From the NCBI GenBank assembly GCA_905215445.1, contig CAJMPZ010000028.1, forward strand, positions 1 to 28,919: 28,919 nucleotides of DNA, written 5' to 3'. The notes under the pieces are model-generated. The model was given only the letters and a program-made list of their open reading frames with translations, had not been told where the DNA came from and made no database searches. The position numbers and the translations under genes were made by a program. Shown piece by piece: positions 7,043 to 15,921 of the stretch. Numbering within the stretch: position 1 is the stretch's first letter; each line of letters opens with the position of its first letter. This stretch comes from an uncultured bacterium. GTDB lineage: Bacteria > Actinomycetota > Coriobacteriia > Coriobacteriales > Coriobacteriaceae.

Positions 7043-9271
7043 GTGGCACACAACAAACTGGAGGCAAACCTCCAAGACCAGCGCGGGCAAGGCGGGCACG
7101 GAGCCATCCCCCTCTCCGCTGGCATGCTGCTCGTAACGCTCGGCGTCGTCTATGGCGACATCGGCACGAGCCCTATGTACACCATGAAATCAATCGTCGC
7201 CAACAACGGCGGCATCGGTACCGTCAGCGAGGACATGATCCTGGGCGCGCTTTCGCTCGTCATCTGGACCATGACGCTCGTGACCACGGTCAAGTACGTG
7301 GTAATCGCCATGAAGGCCGACAACCACAACGAAGGCGGCATCTTCGCCCTGTTCAGCCTCGTACGCAAGGTGGCACCATGGCTGATTCTGCCCGCCATGA
7401 TCGGCGGCGCGGCGCTGCTCGCCGACGGCATCCTCACCCCCGCCGTCACGGTCACCACAGCCATCGAGGGTCTACGCACCATCGAATGGGGCCATGCGCT
7501 GCTGGGCGACGGCCAGACCAACGTCATCATCATCACCATCATCATTATCTGCGGCCTATTTGCCATGCAGCGCGCCGGCACCTCGTCAATCGGCAAGCTC
7601 TTCGGCCCGCTCATGACGCTGTGGTTCCTGTTCCTGGCAGGCGCCGGTCTGTTCAACATGCTCGGCAACCTGTCCATCTTGCGCGCGCTCAACCCCATCC
7701 GCGGCATTATGTTCCTGTTCTCGCCCATCAACCATTCGGGCATTATGGTGCTCGGCTTTGTCTTCCTGTCGACAACCGGTGCCGAGGCACTCTACTCGGA
7801 CATGGGCCACGTGGGCAAGGCAAACATCTATGCATCCTGGCCGTTTGTTAAGGCGGCCCTTATCCTCAACTATCTGGGTCAGGGAGCTTGGCTGCTCGCC
7901 AATAACTCCAACCCCCAGATGCTTGCGATGGATATCGTCAACCCGTTCTATATGATGCTCCCCGAGCCCCTGCGCCCCTTTGCCATCGTGCTTTCGGCCG
8001 TAGCGGCCATCATCGCCTCGCAGGCGCTCATCACCGGCTCGTTCTCGCTGGTATCCGAGGCAACCCGTCTCAATCTCATGCCGCACCTGCGCATCCACTA
8101 CCCCAGCGACACCAAGGGCCAGCTCTATATTCCGCTCGTCAACAACATCATGTGGATCGGCTGCATCTTCATCGTGCTGCTGTTCCAGAACTCCGAGCGC
8201 ATGGAGAGCGCCTACGGACTCGCCATTACCGTGACCATGCTCATGACCACAACGCTTTTGACGAGCTACATCGCCGGCATCCTCAAGCACAAGCTGGGTG
8301 CCTGCGTCTTCGCCCTGCTTTTTGGTGCCATTGAGCTGTGCTTCTTCGCCTCGTGCCTCACCATGTTCTTTGACGGCGGCTATGTGATGATCTTCTTGGC
8401 CTCGCTGCTGTTTGGCCTTATGTACGTGTGGCGCCGCGGCACCGCCATCGAGCGCACGCAGACGATCCTGCTGCCCGTCTCCAAGTACATCGATCAGCTC
8501 AACCGCCTGCGCAACGACGAGACCTACCCCGTGCTCGCCGACAATCTGGTGTTCCTTACCAACAGCCCCGACCCGCTCACGCTCGACCGAGACGTGCTCT
8601 ATTCCATCCTGGACAAGCATCCCAAGCGCGCCAAGGCATACTGGTTCATCAACGTGCACGTTACCGACGAGCCCTATACGCACGAGTATTCCGTCGAGAC
8701 CTTTGGCACAGACTTCCTATTCCGCGTGCGCTTGGACCTGGGCTTTAAGGTCAACCAGCGCGTTAATGCCTACCTGCGCCAAATCGTTGGCGACTTGATG
8801 GCATCGGGTGAGCTGCCGCCGCAGCATCACACCTACTCCATCTACGAGACGCGCGGCAACGTGGGCGACTTCCGTTTTTGTATGCTGCGCAAGATGCTCG
8901 CCCCCGAAACGGACATCAACCGCAATGACCACCGCGTGATGGCCATCAAGTACGCCGTCCGCCGCGCCTGCGGAAGCCCGGCACGCTGGTACGGTCTCGA
9001 GAACTCGGCCATCATCATCGAGTACGTGCCGCTGTTTGCCCGCATGCGCCCGGCCGTTAAGCTCGTGCGCACCCAAGTGCCGCTCGAGGTTCAGATCGAA
9101 GAGGCCGAAGAAATGGAAGTCGACATCTTCTCGGACGACCTGGTCAACGGCAACGAAGCCGGTAAGAATATGAACGTCGATCCCACTGAGCTGCTCGAGA
9201 GCGTCGCAGATACGCCCGAACAGCAACTCGACGGACTCGAGAGCACCCAGTTCAACGACGCCAACTTCTAA
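7043..9271 (+). CDS. kup: KUP/HAK/KT-type potassium transporter
   Basis: 742 aa from GTG 7043, which has AAGGGAG 5 nt upstream; an ATG at 7025 in the same frame has no such site. The family signature GVVYGDIGTSPMYTMKS lies just after a short polar N-terminus. About 12 membrane segments follow up to roughly residue 450, then a long cytoplasmic tail ending in an acidic stretch (EEAEEMEVDIFSDD). Kup proteins take up K+ with protons and serve K+ supply at low external K+ or low pH. The length is longer than E. coli Kup (622 aa); the extra sequence is in the C-terminal tail. It is transcribed alone, with a strong terminator downstream. Confidence 0.93.
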   Translation: MAHNKLEANLQDQRGQGGHGAIPLSAGMLLVTLGVVYGDIGTSPMYTMKSIVANNGGIGTVSEDMILGALSLVIWTMTLVTTVKYVVIAMKADNHNEGGIFALFSLVRKVAPWLILPAMIGGAALLADGILTPAVTVTTAIEGLRTIEWGHALLGDGQTNVIIITIIIICGLFAMQRAGTSSIGKLFGPLMTLWFLFLAGAGLFNMLGNLSILRALNPIRGIMFLFSPINHSGIMVLGFVFLSTTGAEALYSDMGHVGKANIYASWPFVKAALILNYLGQGAWLLANNSNPQMLAMDIVNPFYMMLPEPLRPFAIVLSAVAAIIASQALITGSFSLVSEATRLNLMPHLRIHYPSDTKGQLYIPLVNNIMWIGCIFIVLLFQNSERMESAYGLAITVTMLMTTTLLTSYIAGILKHKLGACVFALLFGAIELCFFASCLTMFFDGGYVMIFLASLLFGLMYVWRRGTAIERTQTILLPVSKYIDQLNRLRNDETYPVLADNLVFLTNSPDPLTLDRDVLYSILDKHPKRAKAYWFINVHVTDEPYTHEYSVETFGTDFLFRVRLDLGFKVNQRVNAYLRQIVGDLMASGELPPQHHTYSIYETRGNVGDFRFCMLRKMLAPETDINRNDHRVMAIKYAVRRACGSPARWYGLENSAIIIEYVPLFARMRPAVKLVRTQVPLEVQIEEAEEMEVDIFSDDLVNGNEAGKNMNVDPTELLESVADTPEQQLDGLESTQFNDANF

Positions 9272-9293
9272 CACGCCACCAGCCATTGACGAC

Positions 9294-9331
9294 AACGGCC
9301 TCGCATCTCATAAGAGGTGCGAGGCCGTTTT
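9294..9331 (+). terminator. terminator after kup
   Basis: AACGGCCTCGCA pairs with TGCGAGGCCGTT, with a few further inner pairs around CATAAG, followed by TTTT (9328-9331). It begins 22 nt after the kup stop and 20 nt before the end of the convergent bile salt hydrolase gene. Confidence 0.92.
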
Positions 9332-9352
9332 ATGTCGCAACGGACCAGTGAG

Positions 9353-10318
9353 CTACGAACGGCGCGGCTCGGGAACCACGAGCCTATCGGGGCTCGCGCC
9401 CTCGGCATCCATCAGGCTCACGTAGCGAATCGACGGATCCCCATACATCGCGTAGTAATAATTGCCCGTGCGCGCGCTAAAGCATCCGGTGTAGATAGTC
9501 TTCTCGAACTTGCCATCGCCCATCCTGGACGCTCCCTCGATCATCACCACGCCCTCGAGCGAGCGGAACATGCGAACGACGTTTTCGGTCTCGCTCTCCT
9601 TTTGCGGGTAATTGGCATTGAGGTACGCCGCCTTTACAAAACGGCTCGGCGAATAGCAATCGCCCGGAATGCCGCGCATGCCGGCACCGGCTCCATAGGG
9701 CTTAAGCTCGGCGCCACGCCATGTCGCCGTCTGCGGAAAATCGCTTGTGGCGGTGATATAGGTGCGCAGGTTTTCCATGTGCCACGGGAAGGTCGGCTGG
9801 TTGGCAAGGGTGTCGACCGGATCGTCGTATACATGCAGGCCGTCAGCCATCATCTCGACCACGATGCTACGCTGGCTGTCGCCGATAATCCAATGGAGCA
9901 GCGACACGCCCAGCCCCTCTCCTGCAGATTTGGCGACAATCACCGTATCGCGCAGCGCAGCCTCGACCTCGTCGACCGTCGAGAACGTCGCTGCCACCCA
10001 CAGGGGAAACTCATAGGCCGCGATATTGGTCTTGCCGTCGACAGGGTCCTCGGCATACTCGGCATAACCCGGGAAATTGAGACCCGCCACGGCGAGGCCC
10101 GCATCGTTGCCGCAGTCGAAGAACATGGGGTAGTTCTTGTAATCGATGCACATGCCGATCACCGCGTGTGCCGCTGTCGCGTCGTCGATAAACGAATACG
10201 GAATGTGAAACCCGCGCGGCATCACGCGAACCTGTTGGCCGTAGTCAAAGCTCCAGTCGAGGTTACGGCCCAGATACATGTGGCCAGAATTATCGGTAAA
10301 TCGAATGCTCGTGCACAT
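9353..10318 (-). CDS. choloylglycine hydrolase (bile salt hydrolase)
   Basis: 321 aa starting MCTSIRFTDN; AGGAGG lies 4 nt before this ATG. The start matters because Cys2 becomes the N-terminal nucleophile after Met removal (Ntn hydrolase). An in-frame start further upstream would bury it. Residues matching the known active site are present: Cys2, Arg18, Asp21, Asn81 in GLNFPGYA, Asn173 in ANQPTF and the Arg of SPSRF. The substrate-pocket motif GAGAGMRGIPGD is also seen. The enzyme cuts glycine or taurine from conjugated bile acids in the cytosol; penicillin-V acylase activity is the alternative in this family, but the NFPGYA and PGD motifs favour bile salts. No signal peptide. A terminator separates it from the deformylase-like gene upstream. 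Confidence 0.93.
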   Translation of the reverse strand: MCTSIRFTDNSGHMYLGRNLDWSFDYGQQVRVMPRGFHIPYSFIDDATAAHAVIGMCIDYKNYPMFFDCGNDAGLAVAGLNFPGYAEYAEDPVDGKTNIAAYEFPLWVAATFSTVDEVEAALRDTVIVAKSAGEGLGVSLLHWIIGDSQRSIVVEMMADGLHVYDDPVDTLANQPTFPWHMENLRTYITATSDFPQTATWRGAELKPYGAGAGMRGIPGDCYSPSRFVKAAYLNANYPQKESETENVVRMFRSLEGVVMIEGASRMGDGKFEKTIYTGCFSARTGNYYYAMYGDPSIRYVSLMDAEGASPDRLVVPEPRRS

Positions 10319-10379
10319 AGCGCCTCCTAGCTTTTCGTTCTTGCTAAACTCATTGTCACCAAACAAAGAGGCGCTAAAC

Positions 10380-10417
10380 AAAAAAAGCCCGGACATGACA
10401 ACAATGTCACGCCCGGG
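10380..10417 (-). terminator. terminator after the second deformylase-like gene
   Basis: On the minus strand a CCCGG/CCGGG stem, a 3x3 internal loop and a TGACA/TGTCA stem end in seven T (plus-strand A at 10380-10386). A smaller hairpin GACCG/CGGTC (10423-10438) precedes it. It ends the 10454-10873 gene and separates it from the bile salt hydrolase gene. Confidence 0.85.
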
Positions 10418-10453
10418 ACAAAGACCGCAAATTCGGTCCCCAATTGAACCACC

Positions 10454-10873
10454 CTAGACAAGTTTACCTTGGCAGTGATCGATCATATGCTGGATCATCT
10501 GCGCTTCGAAGCCTGCGTAGTCGCGGCGGCACTCCTTCATCTTGCCGTCGACGATCTGGTCAAAGGCGACCTTGCACTTGATGTAGCGCGTGGACTTGGT
10601 GATCTCGTCGTGCGTCAGGCAGCTCTCCTCCATCTTGCTGGCGCCCAGGCCAAACACCAGACGAGGGTTGTAGAGCACGTGGGGCTCGCCGGCATCGTCC
10701 AAGTAGACGCAAACCTTCTTGGTAACGCCAATCTGGTTAGCGGCAAGGCAGCCGGCATCGTCGAGCGACTTGATGGTATCGATCAGGTCCTGAGCAACCG
10801 ACTCGTCCTCGACGGTCGCAACCTCGCAACGCTGGGACAGGATAGCCTCGTCGTGGCAGAGCTCTTTAATCAT
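10454..10873 (-). CDS. peptide-deformylase-like protein lacking catalytic Glu
   Basis: 139 aa from ATG 10873, which has GGAGG 5 nt upstream; an ATG 12 nt further up overlaps that site. It follows the deformylase layout: motif I is intact (GCLAANQ, Gln47), motif II is altered to ESCLT (83-87, usually EGCLS), and motif III reads HMIDH (129-133) instead of HExxH. The metal ligands Cys85, His129 and His133 remain, but the catalytic Glu is Met130. It is therefore probably not a working deformylase; metal binding, formyl-peptide binding or a regulatory role are possible. It resembles the 2828-3238 protein in size and order of motifs, suggesting an old duplication within a short-deformylase family. 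Confidence 0.85.
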   Translation of the reverse strand: MIKELCHDEAILSQRCEVATVEDESVAQDLIDTIKSLDDAGCLAANQIGVTKKVCVYLDDAGEPHVLYNPRLVFGLGASKMEESCLTHDEITKSTRYIKCKVAFDQIVDGKMKECRRDYAGFEAQMIQHMIDHCQGKLV

Positions 10874-11066
10874 ACGTTCCTCCATAGGGGTCGTTGTAAC
10901 CGCTTAAGTATACGGTACCTACACATTTTCATGCGAATAATACCGTCCGTCTGCTACAAAGCGCCGAACTTCAACACGCGAGGAACATCAACCTTTCAAA
11001 GGCGATATAGTAGGTGAGTTCGTGTCAATCGGCCTAAACTCGGGGCCGAACAAGGAAAGGGTATGC

Positions 11067-12380
11067 ATGGACGAACTATTTCACGTCAGTGAGCGCAAGT
11101 CCACAATCGGGACCGAACTTCGCGCTGGACTGACAACATTCCTGGCGATGGCCTACATCATCGCCGTCAACCCCGCAGTGCTCTCGGGCGCTGGCATCGA
11201 TGCGGGAGCGCTCGCCTGCGCCACCTGCCTGGGCGCCGGCATCATGACCATCTGCATGGGCATCTTCGCCAACCGCCCGCTCGCCTGCGCGTCGGGCCTG
11301 GGCATCAACGCCATGATCGCGGGCATCACCACCACCATGTGCGGCGGTGACTGGCACGTTGCCATGAGCGTTATCTTCCTCGAAGGTATCGTCATCTTGC
11401 TGCTCGTCCTTTGCGGCCTGCGCGAGGCCATCATGGATGCCATCCCCGTGGTCCTGCGCCACGCCATCTCGGTGGGTCTGGGCCTGTTTATCGCCATGAT
11501 CGGCCTGTGCGACGCCGGCATCATCACCGCTGGCGCCGGTACGCTCGTCGGCTTGGGCGACATCACCTCCCCCACCTTTATCGTCGGCATCATCTCCATC
11601 GTCGTGACGGTTGCCCTGGCTTCCCGCAACGTGCCGGGCTCGCTGCTCATCGGCATCATCGTTGCCGTTATCGCCGGTATCCCGCTGGGCGTCACCCATG
11701 CGCCCGAGGGCCTCATCGCACCGCTCGACTTCTCGACCTTTGGCGCCCCGTTTGCCAGCACCGCCGACGGCAACATGGCCATCGTGAAGGTTCTGACCGA
11801 CCCGATGCTGCTCGTCGTTGCCTTCTCGCTGCTCATGAGTGACTTCTTCGACACCATGGGCACCGCGATGGCCGTCGCCAAGCAGGGCGAGTTCTTGACC
11901 GAGGACGGCAATGTCGAGGACATCCGTCCCATCCTGGTCGTCGACTCCGTGGCCGCTGCTGCCGGTGGCTTTATGGGCGTCTCCTCCATCACTACCTTCG
12001 TCGAGTCCACCTCTGGCGCTGCCGACGGTGGCCGCACGGGCCTCACCTCTGTCACCACCGGCGTGCTGTTCATTCTCGCCGCGTTCTTCTCCCCCATCGT
12101 CACCATCGTTTCCAGCGCCGCCACCTGCGGTGCTCTGGTCTACGTCGGTTACCTCATGATGAGCGAGGCCTCCGAGATCGACTGGTCCGACGTGTCGCAG
12201 GGTTTCCCGGCGTTCATGATTGTCGCCGGCGTGCCCTTCACTTACTCCATCTCTGCCGGCATTGGCCTGGGCTTTATCGCCTACGTGATCGTCGCGCTCT
12301 TTAAGGGCGAGGCTTCCAAGATTAAGCCGCTCATGTGGATCGCAGCCCTTGCCTTCCTCGTCTACTTCTTCGTGGCGTAA
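11067..12380 (+). CDS. AzgA/PbuG-type purine (adenine/guanine/hypoxanthine) permease
   Basis: 437 aa from ATG 11067, which has GGAAAGG 6 nt upstream. It is highly hydrophobic with about 12-13 membrane segments. Hallmarks of the AzgA branch of NCS2 are present: GTELRAGLTTFLAMAYIIAVNP at the N-terminus, ASGLGINAMIAG (usually PGMGLNAYFA), SDFFDTMGTAMAVAKQGEF and GGFMGVSSITTFVESTSGA. Such permeases import purine bases with protons. The substitution at the NAxFA motif (NAMIAG) may shift specificity. I looked for a purine riboswitch in the roughly 190-nt leader and did not see one. A terminator follows. Confidence 0.92.
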   Translation: MDELFHVSERKSTIGTELRAGLTTFLAMAYIIAVNPAVLSGAGIDAGALACATCLGAGIMTICMGIFANRPLACASGLGINAMIAGITTTMCGGDWHVAMSVIFLEGIVILLLVLCGLREAIMDAIPVVLRHAISVGLGLFIAMIGLCDAGIITAGAGTLVGLGDITSPTFIVGIISIVVTVALASRNVPGSLLIGIIVAVIAGIPLGVTHAPEGLIAPLDFSTFGAPFASTADGNMAIVKVLTDPMLLVVAFSLLMSDFFDTMGTAMAVAKQGEFLTEDGNVEDIRPILVVDSVAAAAGGFMGVSSITTFVESTSGAADGGRTGLTSVTTGVLFILAAFFSPIVTIVSSAATCGALVYVGYLMMSEASEIDWSDVSQGFPAFMIVAGVPFTYSISAGIGLGFIAYVIVALFKGEASKIKPLMWIAALAFLVYFFVA

Positions 12381-12408
12381 CGACATAGTCTGCTAAAGCA
12401 AAACAACA

Positions 12409-12448
12409 AGGCGCGGAGTCGCATCGAGCGGCTCCGCGCCTTTCTTTT
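12409..12448 (+). terminator. terminator after the purine permease gene
   Basis: AGGCGCGGAG pairs with CTCCGCGCCT and an inner CGC/GCG extends the stem around ATCGA, followed by TTTCTTTT. It begins 29 nt after the stop codon. Confidence 0.93.
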
Positions 12449-12517
12449 AGCATCTGCCCCCGTGTCAGCGTGCGACAATTGAGGCTGTCAATATCACAAC
12501 ACCGAGAGAAGCCTGCC

Positions 12518-13183
12518 TTGGAAGCGCATCAGAAGCAGATAACCGTTTATCCAGAGTGTACAGAAGGAGCGCCCGTCATTTACCTCCCCGTGGTTATGGG
12601 CGACGGTAATGAAGTCTACGAGCGCTGCCGAGAGCTCGACTGCCCGCCCTTCACGCTTGTCGGCATTGGCAGCCTCAACTGGAATCGCGAGCTGAGCCCC
12701 TGGGTATGCGACGGTACCGTGCGCGATGCCGAGCCCTTTGGTGGACAGGCCGCTGGTTTTCTTGACGAGTTGTTGAAGCAGATAATCCCAGAGGCCGAAT
12801 CATCGCTCCCGCAACCGCCCACCTGGCGCGGCGTTGCCGGCTACTCGTTGGCGGGTCTTTTTGCACTGTGGGCACTTTGGCAAACAGATGTCTTTGAGCG
12901 CGCGGCGAGTGCATCGGGGTCGCTGTGGTTCCCCGGCTTTATCGACTACGCGCGCGAGCGCACGATGACAGCTACGCCCGACGCCGTCTATCTGTCACTC
13001 GGCAAAAAGGAAACCAAGACGCCCAACCGCATGATGCGGCACGTACTCGACGATACGCGCGCGATGGAAGAGCTGTTTATCGAGCGTGACATTCCAACAA
13101 CGCTGGAGCTCAACCCCGGCAATCACTTTACCCAAACTGACCTGCGCATGGCACGCGGCATCCACTGGATACTGACGCATTAA
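12518..13183 (+). CDS. alpha/beta hydrolase, esterase-D/enterochelin-esterase-like
   Basis: 221 aa if it starts at TTG 12518, preceded by AGAGAAG about 6 nt upstream; a GTG at 12470 is possible but has no ribosome site. The nucleophile elbow is GYSLAG, in the G-x-S-x-G pattern of alpha/beta hydrolases. The sequence after it (LFALWALWQTDVFERAASAS) is typical of putative esterases of the YbgI/IroE kind, and the catalytic His is likely in NPGNHFTQ near the C-terminus. The substrate is unknown. It is cytosolic with no signal peptide. It stands alone between two terminators, so context gives no hint of function. Start uncertain. Confidence 0.8.
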   Translation: MEAHQKQITVYPECTEGAPVIYLPVVMGDGNEVYERCRELDCPPFTLVGIGSLNWNRELSPWVCDGTVRDAEPFGGQAAGFLDELLKQIIPEAESSLPQPPTWRGVAGYSLAGLFALWALWQTDVFERAASASGSLWFPGFIDYARERTMTATPDAVYLSLGKKETKTPNRMMRHVLDDTRAMEELFIERDIPTTLELNPGNHFTQTDLRMARGIHWILTH

Positions 13184-13225
13184 AAATGGCATCCACGCGT
13201 ACATACGCATGGACGCCATTTTTAA
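13180..13225. terminator. bidirectional terminator
   Basis: TTAAAAATGGC (13180-13190, overlapping the hydrolase stop) pairs with GCCATTTTTAA (13215-13225). Further inner stems TCCA/TGGA and GCGT/ACGC surround an ACAT loop. It serves the hydrolase gene and the convergent uracil permease gene. Confidence 0.9.
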
Positions 13226-13243
13226 TTTGGCTGAACGCAGCTG

Positions 13244-14578
13244 CTATTCAGCAGTCTCCTCAAGCTCGGAAGTATCGAACTCAAAGTCGTTACCGGGCAG
13301 GATGGCGTTGAGCACAATGCCCACCAGCGAGCCCACGGCAAGGCCCGAAAGCGAAATCGTCACGCCGCCCAGCTCCAGCACGATGGCGCCGGTGGTACTG
13401 TAGGCAATGCCGAGCGAAAGCACGAGCACCAGAGCCGCCACCAGCACGTTGCGGTTGTTCTGGAAATCAACCTGGTTCTCGATAAGGTTGCGAACGCCCA
13501 CGGCACTGATCATGCCGTAGAGCACAAGCGACACGCCACCGATAACGCATGCCGGCATAGCAGCGATCACAGCAGCGAACTTGGGGCAGAACGAAAGCAC
13601 AATGGCACAGCAGGCGGCAATGCGAATCACGCGCGGGTCGAACACGCGCGTCAGGGCAAGCACACCGGCGTTCTCACCATACGTCGTATTGGCAGGGGCG
13701 CCAAAGAGCGATGCCAAGATAGTCGCCAGGCCATCGCCGAGCAGGGTACGGTGCAGACCGGGATCGGCAATGTAGTTGCGCTCACAAGTCGATCCGATGG
13801 CGGAGATATCGCCAATGTGCTCAATCATGGTCGCAAAGGCCAGTGGCATGATGGTGATAATGGCCGTCGTGGCAAGACTGCTATCGAACTGCGGTCCAAA
13901 GAGCGCGAACACGGTGTTGTCCCACACGACAGGTAGACCGACCCACGGCGCGGCGGCAACCCCCGAAAAATCAACCTCGCCCAGCGCGGCCGCAACGGCA
14001 TAGCTCACCACAACGCCCAGCAAAATCGGCACGATCTTGACCATGCCGCGCCCCCAAATATTGCAGATGACGATCACGGCCACAGCGACAACGGCAACAA
14101 GCCAATTGGTCTGGCAGTTGGCGATAGCAGAGCTTGCCAAGATCAGGCCGATGGAAATGACGATGGGGCCGGTCACCACCGGCGGGAAGAAGCGCATGAC
14201 GTGCTTGGCGCCAAATGCACGGAACAGCGCTGCCAGCACCGGATAGAGCAGGCCGGCGCAGGCAACGCCCAGACAAGCGTAGGGCAAAAGCTCGGCCTCG
14301 CCGTTGGGTGCAATGGCGGCATAACCCGCGATAAAGGCAAACGACGAGCCCAGGAACGCGGGCACCTTACCGCGCGATAGAAAATGAAACAGCAGTGTGC
14401 CGATGCCGGCGAACAGAAGCGTCGTCGAAACGGAAAGGCCGGTGAGCACGGGCACGAGCACCGTGGCTCCGAACATCGCAAACATGTGTTGCAAACCCAA
14501 CACGAACATGCGCGGGCGGCCGAGCGACGATGCATCGTAGATGGCATCGGTGACGGCGGGCGTCGAGGATTGGGACAT
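13244..14578 (-). CDS. uraA: UraA-type uracil/xanthine permease (NCS2)
   Basis: 444 aa, hydrophobic throughout, with the NCS2 signature near the N-terminus (LGLQHMFAMFGATVLVPVLTG). Substrate-site motifs match uracil permeases: FLGSSFAFIAGYAA in helix 3 and PLAFATMIEHIGDISAIG in helix 8, followed by GDGLATILASLFGAPANTTYGENAGV in helix 10, which is nearly diagnostic of the UraA/PyrP group. It imports uracil with protons for pyrimidine salvage. AAAGGA lies 5 nt before the ATG. I see no PyrR-binding loop or terminator in the 123-nt leader. It ends on a bidirectional terminator. Confidence 0.93.
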   Translation of the reverse strand: MSQSSTPAVTDAIYDASSLGRPRMFVLGLQHMFAMFGATVLVPVLTGLSVSTTLLFAGIGTLLFHFLSRGKVPAFLGSSFAFIAGYAAIAPNGEAELLPYACLGVACAGLLYPVLAALFRAFGAKHVMRFFPPVVTGPIVISIGLILASSAIANCQTNWLVAVVAVAVIVICNIWGRGMVKIVPILLGVVVSYAVAAALGEVDFSGVAAAPWVGLPVVWDNTVFALFGPQFDSSLATTAIITIMPLAFATMIEHIGDISAIGSTCERNYIADPGLHRTLLGDGLATILASLFGAPANTTYGENAGVLALTRVFDPRVIRIAACCAIVLSFCPKFAAVIAAMPACVIGGVSLVLYGMISAVGVRNLIENQVDFQNNRNVLVAALVLVLSLGIAYSTTGAIVLELGGVTISLSGLAVGSLVGIVLNAILPGNDFEFDTSELEETAE

Positions 14579-14701
14579 GGAAGTCCTTTCATGATGGAAG
14601 GGCGATCAGGCATATCGGATAACCTGCCCGAACGATACGATCCGAACCATTGTACGTGATACGCCATGTCTCGCACGCGCCGTCACCTGCAAACGGTAGC
14701 G

Positions 14702-15835
14702 TTACTTCCAAACGCGCTCGGAAATGCGCTTGACCAGCGCGATCTTTGCCCACTGTTCGTCCTCGGTCAGTTTGTTGCCAATCTCGCAGCTGGCAAAGCC
14801 GCACTGCGGAGACAGATACAGGTTCTCGAGCGGCACGTACTTTGCCGCCTCGCGGATGCGCTCGACGATAACATCCTCGTTCTCGAGCTCTGCCGCCTTG
14901 GTGGTCACCAAGCCCAGCACCACCTTCTTGCCGGGGGCAACGTACTTGAGCGGCTCAAAACCACCGGCGCGGGGTGTGTCGAACTCCAGATAGAACGCAT
15001 CGACGTTCTCATGTGCGAACAGGTACGGCGCGATGGGGTCGTAGCCGCCCTCAAAAGCATAGGTGGAATGATAGTTGCCGCGGCACACGTGCGTGTTGAT
15101 GACCAAATCGTCAGGCTTGCCCGCGATGGCGGCATTGTTGAGCGCCACGCCCAGCTCGGACACCTTTTGCAGGTCGACCGGGCTCATGCCGGTTTTGGCG
15201 ACAAAATCGGTATCGCAGTAGATGCCCCAGGTGCAGTCATCAAATTGGATGTTGCGGCAGCCCGCGGCATACAAGTCGGCGATCACCGTACGATAAGCGG
15301 CTGCAATGGCGTCGGCAAGTTCCTCATCGGTCTTATAGACAGCGCGCAGGCTCTCCTGCTGGCCGTCGCAGCGGTCGAGCGTGACTTCGGAGAACGTCTG
15401 GATCGGCGCCGGAATGGTTTGCCGTGCGACCTGGCCCTCCCCCTCAAGCGCCTTGACGAACTTAAAATGCTCGACGAACGGGTGGTTCTCGCCGCTAATG
15501 GAACCGGTAACCACGGCGGTGTCGGCCGTCGTCTCCTCGTCATGGAACATATAACCCGTGCGTGAGGTGCGGCGCTCAATACCGTTAAGGCCCCACATAA
15601 AATCGAGGTGCCAGTAGCTGCGGCGGAACTCGCCATCGGTGATCACCTGCAGGCCGGCGGCCTTCTGCTTGGCCACCAAATCGCGAATGGCATCGTCCTC
15701 GACGGCCTTAAGGCCGGAAGCGTCGAGTTTACCCGCGACATAGGCGGCACGGGCGTCCTTTACAGCCTGCGGACGAAGAAAGCTGCCGACGATATCGGCG
15801 CGAAACGGCGCGTTCGGTTGAATCGAAGTGCTCAT
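14702..15835 (-). CDS. MetE C-terminal-like methyltransferase (YxjG/YxjH family)
   Basis: 377 aa from ATG 15835, with GGGAG 6 nt upstream; an ATG 18 nt further up lacks a site. It matches the single-domain relatives of cobalamin-independent methionine synthase: ADIVGSFLRP at the N-terminus, ITDGEFRRSYWH (residues near 65), IQFDDCTW, and the zinc ligands in INTHVCRGN (His, Cys) and YLSPQCGF (Cys). These enzymes transfer a methyl group to homocysteine or a related thiol; the methyl donor of the YxjG/YxjH group is not settled. It lacks the N-terminal half of MetE. A LysR gene lies just upstream on the same strand, and a perfect dyad between the two suggests that regulator controls it. Confidence 0.88.
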   Translation of the reverse strand: MSTSIQPNAPFRADIVGSFLRPQAVKDARAAYVAGKLDASGLKAVEDDAIRDLVAKQKAAGLQVITDGEFRRSYWHLDFMWGLNGIERRTSRTGYMFHDEETTADTAVVTGSISGENHPFVEHFKFVKALEGEGQVARQTIPAPIQTFSEVTLDRCDGQQESLRAVYKTDEELADAIAAAYRTVIADLYAAGCRNIQFDDCTWGIYCDTDFVAKTGMSPVDLQKVSELGVALNNAAIAGKPDDLVINTHVCRGNYHSTYAFEGGYDPIAPYLFAHENVDAFYLEFDTPRAGGFEPLKYVAPGKKVVLGLVTTKAAELENEDVIVERIREAAKYVPLENLYLSPQCGFASCEIGNKLTEDEQWAKIALVKRISERVWK

Positions 15836-15875
15836 AGATATCTCCCTTTGCATTGGTTGCTTTACTGGGACAGAG

Positions 15876-15889
15876 TATGAGCGCTCATA
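15876..15889. promoter_or_regulatory. 14-bp perfect palindrome TATGAGCGCTCATA
   Basis: Perfect dyad in the leader of the MetE-like gene, 41 nt from its start. It could be a second regulator site or a small leader hairpin. Confidence 0.4.
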
Positions 15890-15921
15890 TGGCTATCGTA
15901 AAATATACGTTTATAACAGTT

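Noticed and set aside
10319..10396. N-terminal extension of the bile salt hydrolase as a signal peptide
   Set aside because: AGGAGG lies directly before MCTS, the extension overlaps the upstream terminator, and Cys2 must be N-terminal for activity.
10886..11066. Purine riboswitch before the AzgA-type permease
   Set aside because: The conserved TATA...purine-aptamer loops are not present in the leader.
11076..12386. 436-codon minus-strand frame opposite the purine permease
   Set aside because: The composition (Asp, Gly, His, Gln runs) is that of an antisense shadow; the plus-strand permease is certain.
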